DNA from: Rotaria macrura
Lineage: Eukaryota > Rotifera > Eurotatoria > Philodinida > Philodinidae
NCBI GenBank assembly: GCA_900239685.1
Contig: OENT01000127.1
Location: forward strand, 62,001-126,000
Reading direction: 5' to 3'
Length of the DNA: 64,000 nt
The position numbers and the translations under genes were made by a program. Positions 54,433 through 64,000 of this stretch are shown here, piece after piece. The first letter of the stretch is position 1. Each line of letters begins with the position of its first letter. Below the pieces are notes generated by a model, which was given only the letters and a program-made list of their open reading frames with translations, was not told where the DNA came from and did no database searches.

Positions 54433-55792
54433 ATGTCAACAAGCGTTACTGAACATCAGCGTCAAAATAAGAGAGAAAATTTTTTACGACAGTTTCGTGA
54501 TGAACAAAGTAAAGAATTAAAACAATTGACTGCAGCACAGTTCATGGAAATATGGAGTCACTATGATACCGACGGTAAGATCATAAATGTTTCTATAGAA
54601 ATTGAACTATTTATTTGATTTCATTAGGCAATGGCTTCATCGAAGGTCATGAATTAGATGATCTACTTCGAGAACTTGCATCATCAGTCAATTTGAATGA
54701 TACAGGCCCAGAAGTAAATTTCTGTCACTCGAAAATTTTATTCATTGTCTTTATTTTCATATTTAGTTAATACCTGATAGTGTTTTAAAGGAATTGAAAG
54801 AATGCTTTTTAGAAGCGTACGATGAAAATGAAGACGGTAAAATTGAAATAGGCGAAGTACGTATTAGATATTTTCTCTCATTAATGAAAATTAATATCTA
54901 TTCTTATATTTAGTTAGCAGAAATACTGCCAACAGATGAAAATTTCCTTTTACTTTTTCGTAAAGACAATCCACTTGAATCGAGTGTAGAATTTATGAAA
55001 GTATGGAAACAATTCGATATTGATTGTTCTGGATTTATCGAAGCCGATGAGTTAAAACAATTTATTAAAATGCTTTTAACTAAACGTCGAGGAACGAATT
55101 TAACTGAAGAGAAATTAATTGAGTACACAGATACGATTGTATGTGAAAAAAACAACAACTTATGTAATCACTAATTCTTTCGGTATTTCTAATTCTAGTT
55201 GCATATATTTGACACAAATGGTGACGGAAAATTGCAGTTTAGTGAAATGACAAAGTAAGAAGAAGAAGAATCTAGTTGATATTGAAAAGAAAAATATCAA
55301 TTAACTTTTAGACTTCTTCCAGTCAAAGAAAATTTTCTTCTACGTCCAATATTTAAAGTAACGTCTGAATTATTAAAATATCTATTTACTTGATAAATTA
55401 TTTTTTTCTCTTACGAAGGGCTGTTCATCTATAACATCACAAGACCTTGACCGAGTATTTCAACTTTATGATAAAGTAAAATTTTCTGAAAAATAATCAA
55501 CAAGGCCTTGATGATCTATTTGCTTACAATAGGATGGCAATGAATTGATTGAAGAAGAAGAACTAGATGGTTTCGTTAAAGATCTCATGGACCTTATTAA
55601 AAAAGTACACTCATATATGACTTATGACACTATGAATCTATTTCTATACTATTCTAGGAGTATGATAATGAAGATTTACAACAATTTAAACAATCATTAC
55701 TAAATGGATGTGACTATAATCGAGATCGAAAGATAAGTAAAGCTGAACTGAAAATGATTCTATTGGCTTTAGCTCAACCTACGGATTCCTAA
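54433..55792 (+). CDS. calbindin/calretinin-like calcium-binding protein, six EF-hands
   Basis: A cytosolic Ca2+ buffer/sensor of the calbindin-D28k, calretinin and insect calbindin-32 family. Nine exons (54433-54574, 54628-54713, 54767-54856, 54914-55138, 55199-55254, 55312-55357, 55419-55475, 55533-55604, 55658-55792) give 302 aa, near the family's 261-310. LTAAQFMEIWSHYD and ILPTDENFLLLF match family signatures. EF loops are at 45-56, 95-106, 141-152, 186-197, 233-244 and 277-288. Loops 1-4 are canonical, with Gly at loop position 6 and Glu at 12. Loops 5 and 6 replace that Gly with Glu238 and Arg282, so they may bind weakly or not at all; vertebrate relatives also carry degenerate hands. 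The ATG directly follows TTTTAG, so a spliced 5' leader is possible. AATAAATAAA is at 56013-56022. Confidence 0.93.
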
Positions 55793-57180
55793 ACTTATTG
55801 TATATACTTTATTGTTCATTATTCATTAATCATGTGCATTATCTGATTGTTTCTTTTTATTTTTGTTCTGTTGTGTTCAATAATTGTCCGTTTTTTATCC
55901 CTTTTATTTTATCAGCGAGTAACGACAACTCAATGGATTGTAAGTTTTATTCAAATGATCATCTTATTTTTTAAAGTATACCCTACCTATGTATACAAGA
56001 TTCTAAATGACTAATAAATAAAGTTTTCCATCAGTGTTATTTGTTCTTCATTATTTTCCGCTTCTCGGTGGTTCTGTGACGTACGAATATCATCAATTTT
56101 ATTTCTAATGCTTAATTATTTGCATTGAACTTCTTCAATAGTATGTAAATAGTTGTTGTTCAAAATGTGAACATGACTCAATATGATTAGAAGTTGTCAT
56201 GTTACTCTTTCAAACGTATTATTTAAATAATTGGATTCATCGTTTAAATCTACGTAGCCAAAAAGTCACAAACTATGCATAAATTTATCAAATATAATTT
56301 ATTCAAGCTACAGATAAATGTCTACATGGTTTTAAGAGAAACTATTAAAAAATTTATTATTTCAAACAAATAGAGATTCAAGTGTTTTGCAATGTATTCT
56401 ATCGCTTGTTTATGCAAATTCGACAGAAAAATGAAAAAAATACGTAATTTCTAGTTTTACATTTGGTTTCATTCAAAAGAAGCTTTTTTTGAATTAGCAA
56501 GTATTGTTTCAAGAAAGAATAGTACCCAAAAAAAGAACGTCGGCGAGTGGATGTAGTTTTGTTTGTCGAACTTCTCAACGAAAAATATCTCTCCATTCAG
56601 TGGAATTCATCTTAAGAAATTACTGATATTTACTGTGAATCCAATCGATTGAAGATAGCATGTCTTACTAATGCAAGTGATGTCAAACGTTTTGTCGGTA
56701 ATCATGACATGCGAAACGAACTTTATAACCCATACTTGAAAAATTGTTTTCCATTAAAATATAAGTTTAACTTGATACTTTCGTTCTTATCACAATTCTG
56801 ATATGATTAGGCATCTCTTTCCTCACATTGAAAGAAGCTAAGCTATATGAAAATGTAGATGCAGATCTAACTCAATTATTTACTTCACTTTTTTACCCAT
56901 GTGTGTTATGACATGAGTGCTTACACGTTTCGATGAGTATCAGAAATTACGTTTGAAAATAATGTTTTTCTTTTCACATGTTTTCATCTGAACGTATTTA
57001 AAATGTAGATATACTGGAATTTAAAAACGATACCTTTCATATAGACATAAAACAATTCAATAGTTTTAAAGGAGCACGGAACGAACCCATAAGGTAAAAT
57101 AATAACTTCAGTATCTATTCTGATAGCCCACCCAGAAAATAAAAAATCAATGTAATTTCAGTTAAATGGTTATTTTCAAA
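55793..57180. other. intergenic DNA, no gene seen
   Basis: 3' flank of the calbindin-like gene followed by AT-rich sequence. No open frame with family resemblance and no repeat boundary seen. Confidence 0.5.
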
Positions 57181-57214
57181 CTTTTCCTTGGAAAAATTCG
57201 ATGAGTTAGATTAT

Positions 57215-57780
57215 TTCACAACAATCAAAATTACCACGATACTTTCATTATTGTTCAATCACTTTCATCTCATGAATTCTTGTTTTCCCGAAAAATCAAA
57301 ATAACTCTATTAGTATGATTGTCTTTGCATCATTTTTCCTACATGATTTTCATGTTTCGTCAAAATGGTCTTAATAGCGATGGATTCAGTGTGTCTGCAT
57401 CATTTTCATTTCGTTAAAATATGTTTCCCGAAATAATCGAAAGCACAAGATTAGATTCATTATTTTCTCATCGTTTTCATCTCATGATTTTCTTTAGTGT
57501 CGAAAAATAGAAATAACGACATGAATTTCTTTATTTCTCCATTATTTACATCGCATGATCCTGATATTTTCACAAAACTGTCATCATAGCGGTAGTTTCA
57601 GTAGTGTTTCATTATTTTCTTTTCGTTAGTTTACGTTTTTCGAAAAATGAAAATCTTTTCATTGGTTTAGTTTTTTCTGTACCATTTTCATTCCAGTAAA
57701 TTAGGTTTTCTCGAAATATTAAAAATTGCTAGATGAGTTTCATTGTTTTTCAGTCAAATTCAGGCAGTTATAGTGGAATT
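57215..57780. repeat. degenerate tandem repeat, about 212-bp period
   Basis: CGAAAAAT/CCGAAATAAT-type marks fall near 57289, 57427, 57501, 57637 and 57713, so equivalent marks are 210-212 bp apart (57289 to 57501 to 57713, and 57427 to 57637). A second marker, CAAAA(A/T)(C/T)(G/T)GTC then ATAGCG, recurs near 57360 and 57574. Each period holds about three related sub-units built on CATTATTTTCATTTCGTT. Confidence 0.65.
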
Positions 57781-57992
57781 ATATTTTCTATTAGAAACAA
57801 TTCGTCCAATTTGAATGAAAAATGATTACCATACATAAAATTCATTAAAAATGCATGATTTAAATGATAAATTCGAATCACTTCTAAATTCTGTGTTAAC
57901 ACATACCATTTCGGAAAATAAAGTAATGTGTAGGAACAGATAGAATGTCGGGTTCTACTGATTTAACATGATTTTCCACACTATCTAAGGTA

Positions 57993-58088
57993 ACTAGTCT
58001 ATATGACTCTGTAGAATGAAGTTCGCTCGCACTTCATCGCATAGTCCCATGAAGGACACTCAGGCTGAGCTTTGTGGAAAGCTCTAGT
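57993..58088. other. cluster of three hairpins enclosed by a short stem
   Basis: Consecutive stems are TGAAGT/ACTTCA (58017-58036), GTCC/GGAC (58044-58057) and GAGCTTT/AAAGCTC (58067-58084). They are bracketed by ACTAG (57993-57997) and CTAGT (58084-58088). The patch is clearly less AT-rich than its surroundings. It resembles a cloverleaf outline but has no tRNA A- or B-box consensus. Confidence 0.4.
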
Positions 58089-58190
58089 GGTGCTTGCATT
58101 ACTTCCTAGTAGCGATAGATTAATATTAATCATTTCATGAACATGATTTTGGTGAAAACTTGATCATTTCAATGCCATAATTTACGTGCC

Positions 58191-58324
58191 AAAATCATGC
58201 ATGATTTTCAAAAAACTGAAAGATTATGTCCGTTTCATGATGAAAAATGTCATTTTTTTTTCATTTCTGACATCATTTCTTCCAGCAACAAGTTTCATCA
58301 AAATGATGTAATTTACATCATTTT
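58191..58324. repeat. two strong palindromes
   Basis: AAAATCATGCATGATTTT (58191-58208) is a perfect 18-bp palindrome. AAAATGATGTAA (58300-58311) is followed by one T and then its exact inverse (58313-58324). Both are built on ATGATT/ATGATG words that recur through 58140-58330. Confidence 0.75.
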
Positions 58325-58581
58325 TTGCCATTTCATATTCCATGGGCTATTGTCATAAATACATGCTATATACTGGTGATAACTACTGAATGGATCTGAC
58401 CTAAATGTAATGAATTAACATCAATGTTCGAATGTGATACGTCAACTTTAAATTCTAAAGGTCAACACAACATAATTCCATTGTCTTGTCAATTCTTACT
58501 GGAAAGCAAATGTGAAATTTCCAAGCGATGCTGTCATAACTGATTCATAATAAAACTTTCATCACATAAAACCATAGACTA

Positions 58582-59677
58582 CAGGGTGTCTCAAAAGTCA
58601 TCCAACCAAAAGAAAAATGTTTGTCTCGAATGTATTCTGATCGACTAAGCGAGCAAACGTTTTCCCTAATGAGAGAAAAAATACTTCCAAGTTTTTATTC
58701 ATGTAGCAGCCCCTCATCAAAACACTTGTAATCTACTCTCACCTATTCCAATATGAAATCTGACTTCTTCCCATACACTCTCCTATCAGTTTTCAACGAC
58801 AAAAAAACAAAGAAACATCTCCCAAGACTTATTGATAAATTCTAATCTCTAGAGCTTTTCACGCTGATCATTTTGATAAAGAAAAAATTGTTTATTTTCA
58901 TCAAAAAATGACAGTATCAGAGTTAAAATATTAGAAAATGGCGCATCATTACTAACGCACAATTTGACATTTTCCTGCATTTTGATCCTAATACCATCGT
59001 TTCTGAATGAAAGTAGAAAACTTTGTTCATGAAACTGATCACTAAAAAAATGATACAAAATAGAATTTGTCAATAAGTTCTCGACAGCCTCAGCTTTCTT
59101 GTTCCCTATCGATAGTAGGTATGCACGAGTATCAGTACACAAGTGGGGACTAAGCATGTAGATGACTCAATTCATTCTCAAATGTTATAATAAGCTCTAC
59201 AGAGTTGGGTGTGCACGAATGCTAATTAACTAGGTGTGAGTCCGACTGAGTATCTATTTAACTGATCTATGATTCAATCAACAGTTAGTGATTTCATCCA
59301 GTTCATACATTATATTATCTAATCTTAATTATGAGTTGAGTCATATACTGTGAAGTTCTTCAGGAGTTCAATAGAATAGAAAAAAAACAACGATTCAAAT
59401 AAAGTATTAAAAACTTTTGAAAATCTAACAACATGGGGAATTTGCAATAGATTATAAAAACCTAAAATCAATCGTTTATTTTTGACAGAAAAGTGGTTTT
59501 TTTTCTCTTGTAAATAAATGATAATAGTACTAACGGATGCTATTAAATATTTTACTGATAAATAAAAACTTGGAAGTTTTCTCTATCACCAGGAAAAAAA
59601 TCAAAATTTCATTTGGTTATCATTCCATGTAGATATGTACCGTTTTCTTTTTGGTAGGAGATTTTTGAGACACTCTG
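58582..59677. mobile_element. Tc1/mariner-like element remnant, copy B
   Basis: The left end is CAGGGTGTCTCAAAAGTCAT and the right end is its imperfect inverse, TTTTTGAGACACTCTG. The interior aligns in the same orientation with 1884-2786, but this copy is about 190 bp longer. A 102-codon minus-strand frame (58849-59157) is the longest open stretch; it has no catalytic motif I can recognise, so it may be a transposase remnant or chance. TA lies at the left flank. Confidence 0.65.
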
Positions 59678-61350
59678 TTATACATCAAGAATAACTTAGA
59701 TCTGAACTTTGAAAATAGCAGTGAAGAATCAAAACGAATCATGTTATGAACTAAAAACACGAAAAGCAACAAGTACTGATTCTCTATCTGTTAACAATCT
59801 TTTAATTCTTTGATTAGCGTAATCTGGAATTCTAGTTATGCCAACCAATTCTGAAATTAATACTCTTTCTCATCTTAATAATTGCATCCAACACTCGTGT
59901 TAACTATTAAGCACGACTATTTGATGAGGACTGATATTAAGAATAAAAAGTATTCAGAAAAATTTGTCCAATTATGAAAACTAACATGTGCAGAAGCCAA
60001 ACTGCTTCGTTTATATCAATACTATATCCGCACAAATGATCCAACTATTATAGTATACATATTCTCATTTTTTATTTTTATGTGTGTAAAAACTACAAAT
60101 GAACATGAATAATCTGATTTTTCAATACATAAGCATTCATGATATCTCATTCGTATGCTGTTGAAAACATTCTACTCAATCCAATGACCTGCTTCTATTT
60201 TTATTGGATGAACAGTCGGATCATGTTCTACTTCATTGTTGCGAAATGATTCCATCACTTATTCTATCAAGTAATTTCGAATCTCTTCCATGACGGAAAT
60301 CGTTTTCTCTGTGTAACATATGATTTCTCAGAATAAACTACAATGCTACGTAAGAAGTATGATTGATCGTCGCAGCTGTTTATCAGCAAAAATTAGAAAA
60401 GCAATGTTTTCTTTTCACTTACCAGTGAGCTTCCAATAACAATGTTACTTAAGTTTTGCTATTATGTAACTGTAGCCAATCTTTTCATTTACTACATCAT
60501 GAATGATGCTACTAAAAACGACATGATATTTCCTGTCTCGTTTCAATGCACATAGTGAGTTTTCGAAGATTCTTTAGATCCCCTATTATGTAATTATGTA
60601 CCATACATCGAAGCTGTTCATCATTTTCAGACTTCTTCAGTTGTTTTCTTAAATAATTTCTAGATATTCAGTTTTTTGTGAATTTACTATACTAAATTCT
60701 TGAAATATCCAACATGCATGATTAATGCATCATGACCCTGGTAAGCAGCCATGACAGAAGACTATCTACCGACAATGTCAAACAATGATTAAGTAAAATC
60801 ATTGCAATACTGTAGAGTTCTGGGGAATTTTTTATTCAGTTGATAAAACATCCACAGATTAATCGAGTTTGAGTCTCTAGTCTTGCTGTATTGCTAAAAT
60901 AGACAGTATCAATCTGATGATTGTTTCATCAATGTATGTATGAGTGGTGCGTCTCACAAAATAAAGAGAATTACATTCTATTTTTTCCTTATGGCTCTTT
61001 GTTTTTAATGTTGTAAATAATACAACAAACTTCTCACACTGACTATTTTGGATAAAAGCAAAGTTCCTCCACTACCAGCGTTGGGATATATTGAACCAAT
61101 GTCAAGCACTACCAGTATGAATGTTGTAATCAATCTTCGATCATTAGAAAAAAAAACAGCATGAACTAGTTAAATCTGACAGAAAATGTACCAAGAGGTT
61201 GTAAAATAAACTAACATAGAATATCTTATGAAATTCATTTTAATATTTACGACGCTACATTCCAATATTAACTGACTGAGTATAGTATCACATGAGAATG
61301 TCTATTGTCATGTTGTTGTTGACATCGTTTGCATAACTATTAGATCCAGA
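59678..61350. other. intergenic DNA, no gene seen
   Basis: AT-rich with only short frames. No repeat family from elsewhere in the window is recognised here. Confidence 0.5.
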
Positions 61351-62040
61351 AATAAATGCGGAAACTTCGGACTTATGTCCGAGAGTTATGTGTACTTCAA
61401 AAAGTGAATGAGACAAATCAGTCATCCTAGAATGTGTGCACGGATGAAGTATCTTGGTAAACCTTTTTGGGAAACTCCAAAACTACTGATCATCTCAGAC
61501 ATATCTAGGCAATTTAGTTTCGGGATGCAGTTTTTGTGCATTTGAGACCGTTTTGCAGCCAATGTTTTGTTAGAAAGCTCGATTTGGTTCAAAACTAATA
61601 TCAGATTCNNNNNNNNNNNNNNNNNNNNNNNNNNNNNNNNNNNNNNNNNNNNNNNNNNNNNNNNNNNNNNNNNNNNNNNNNNNNNNNNNNNNNNNNNNNN
61701 NNNNNNNNNNNNNNNNNNNNNNNNNNNNNNNNNNNNNNNNNNNNNNNNNNNNNNNNGTTGTGGATAATTCTGAGAAAAAAGTTTTTTTTGAAAAAATCCC
61801 TGTACCCCACCTCAGGGATTGCTTGGTGAAAAATGACAATTTTTTCGATAACTCAACCATTTCTTGCCGGATCCTTCTCATCTTCGAACTCGACCGAGAT
61901 ATTGATGAGACAATTCTGTGCACAAAATTTCAACTCAATCGAATGCAATTGTGAAGAGTTATTGAATAAACGGACGGACGGACGGCCGGACGGACACACT
62001 GACCGATTTTAGTAGTGTACTCACTTTTTGAGTACACAAA
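61351..62040. mobile_element. dispersed element, copy D, interrupted by an assembly gap
   Basis: The left end has AATAAATGCGGAAACTTCGG, a spacer, then CCGAGAGTTATGTGTACTTCAAAA, as at 9250. The right end has a block from about 61830 that aligns with 10790-11008. The right end includes CTCATCTTCGAACTCGA-type text, a CGGACGG run, GACCGATTTTAG and the terminal hairpin GTGTACTCA-ctttt-TGAGTACAC. The interior contains the N run, so its true length is unknown. Confidence 0.6.
61609..61756. other. assembly gap (148 N)
   Basis: A run of undetermined bases. The open frames that cross it are artefacts. It falls inside a repeated element, a common cause of assembly breaks. Confidence 1.
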
Positions 62041-64000
62041 AAATAAGATTTCACTATAGAACATATTCGCAGTACTCTACAAAAACAACAATAGCTGGTA
62101 ATATTGTGCTAAAACGAATAAAATCTTTCATGTGATGAATGATTTTACTTTGTGAAGATTATATTAAAGTTAGATCCAAACAAATAGTAACTATAGAATA
62201 TAATAAAACAACCATAATCACACGGCTTCATTTTATAATTTACAACAGACTGCTTTTTAACGTACTTCAATGATTTTGTTCATTTATTTTTCGAATCTAT
62301 TCAACTAACAAAATTTCTTTGTGATGTTCAGTTCAAAACAGAAAATAGTTTTAGATAGACTTCGTTTTCTATCGAACCTATCGTATTAGTCAGTGTTAAG
62401 AACTAATTTTTTATTCTTCCATTCCGGATATTGTGAACAATAAAACGACAAAAGACGCATTTTTTCATATGCTATTGAGTCAAATGAACGTTTTAAAAGA
62501 TCATTAAATGAGAAACTAAAAAATTTTGTGAATAACTTCTTTTGAATAGCTATTTAAATGCTAGAAACTCCAATTGTTTATAACCTTTATTTAAAAAGAA
62601 GGCATTGTGCAAGCATTAACAAAAGACAAGAGTAAAATTATATAAAAACTGTAGACTTATTGGGAATCTTTATACCACCACAAAATTGATAATTTAACAG
62701 TACTATCAACAATAGCTTGAGAGTGTTAATATGATTGAATCACTAGTTAGGCTTTTGTATGTCAAATCGTTGTAGAAAGGAGATCAAAGTGACATAAATC
62801 TTTTGTGTTAAACTTTATTTGACACACTTGTATTCTTTGAAACAAATGTCCATTGTCACTATTAGGAGTATAGCCCTGATTGTTATTCGACATATTGATA
62901 CTATAACAATTCTATAGAACTCTGAAGATTGTATCGATATTGAATTTAAAATATGAAATATTTTTATAGCTACTGACTTACTTCAAGTTCAAGTTTTGAG
63001 AGAAAAAGAACACTATTTTCTGACTTATTAAATGTTTCGATGAGATCCTACATGGAGATATGTCTTGGCATCAGTGTTTACATGTATGATAACGAACACT
63101 TGTCTTCATAATGAAACATCCATTCGAATATAATCATCGATGCACTTTATGATTCTCTTAGTGATAACATCTTGAGCAATAAAATTAACTTAACTGCACA
63201 TGAAAAATAATTCTTTGTTTCGTTTATTATTGACTTGACTGTTCCCGCTGTAGGCTTTGAAGATATTGCTCTTTAGTTATCACTGAAACAAAAACGACGA
63301 TAGAAAGTACTTCTTTTCTAGATTATCAGTCCTTTCTCTATTCAACTATGAATCAATCAAAAATACAATTTTCAAATTCAACCAAACTCGAGAAAATAAA
63401 CTATCAGATGATTTTCAATTCATGAAAAATGAGCTTATAATCTGAAAATGTTTTCAAAGATTGAATAGTATCGATAGGCATTCTTTACATGTGAATATGA
63501 ATGTATGTCTGACAACGTCGGTTGTTTTTTCTTGGATACCAATGATGATCATATGTCTTTTTTCGCACACTTCATATTGTTCATATCAATTAGAACCACT
63601 CCGTTCAATTTCAAGCTTTTGGAAAAAAATCACCGAATGAACTGATCGTAAAAATAACTTTGCAATCGAACGCATGTTTCGAATTGCCAGTTTACTATAT
63701 TTAGAATGTAGGCAAAAAAAACTAAACATTTTTCTTTTGTTTTCTCTGTTCTGAAACAATTAACAATCTCATCATCTTTGCTTCTAAATCCATCATTTCA
63801 AGCATATTATTTTCATTCTAAGTAGGATTATTTCATATCAAATGTACTTTTTTGTGTAACTCTGCAAATGGTCTCATCTCAGAAGAACGATGTTCAAAAG
63901 GAAACAGCGAAAATAGATTCAGAATTTCATCATGTAATCTAGTCTATAAATAGACAGGATATATATATATAATTCTTGAAAGTTTTTCCTAATATTGTCT
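62041..64000. other. intergenic DNA, no gene seen
   Basis: AT-rich sequence to the window end with no frame of note, no RNA gene and only a short TA tract near 63960. Confidence 0.5.

Noticed and set aside
61567-61923. Open frames running across the N run
   Set aside because: Undetermined bases cannot produce stop codons, so their length is an artefact.

Overview
This window is AT-rich nuclear DNA from an animal. The genes are split by many GT..AG introns, mostly 35-70 nt with a few of 0.5-1.7 kb. They include families found mainly in animals and ciliated eukaryotes: UNC93, calbindin/calretinin, CSPP1 and GDPGP1. HSP10 and HSP60 sit head to head, as in many animals. Very compact introns, AT-rich long intergenic DNA and the codon style suggest a small invertebrate. 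A rotifer, perhaps bdelloid, is my best guess, but nothing here proves it. One 148-base run of N marks a draft assembly gap.

Layout. 1-12.5 kb is repeat-rich. It holds an hAT-type element with an 8-bp target duplication and a second transposon nested inside it, a 369-bp fold-back MITE built of TAAAG-type palindromes, a probable broken terminal exon, an inverted repeat pair, and a 1.75-kb element that recurs at 61-62 kb. 12.6-18.4 kb is a complete seven-exon CSPP1-like centrosome/cilium gene. 19.9-20.7 kb has coding-like minus-strand blocks I cannot name. 22-27 kb is compact: an SDR oxidoreductase (+) is tail to tail with GRHPR (-), followed by a SARNP/Tho1-like RNP gene (-). 28-30 kb is GDP-D-glucose phosphorylase (GDPGP1), with its 5' exon not located. 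33-36.3 kb is an UNC93-like membrane protein. 39.1-42.2 kb is a four-exon gene with a possible PTB-like N-terminus. 42.7-46.2 kb is the HSP10/HSP60 pair, whose start codons are 252 bp apart. 46.2-54.4 kb is empty. 54.4-55.8 kb is a nine-exon calbindin/calretinin-like gene with six EF-hands. 55.8-64 kb is gene-free, with a 212-bp tandem repeat, a cluster of palindromes, a second copy of the nested transposon and the gapped element copy.

For every gene listed as complete, the exon joins I chose keep one open frame from ATG to stop. The genes are mostly unrelated housekeeping and cell-biology genes. The only clear functional pair is HSP10/HSP60, the mitochondrial chaperonin. GRHPR and the SDR are both NAD(P)-type dehydrogenases but need not share a pathway. 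I found no tRNA, rRNA, CRISPR or bacterial-type operon. The most unusual material is the mobile and structured repeat DNA.
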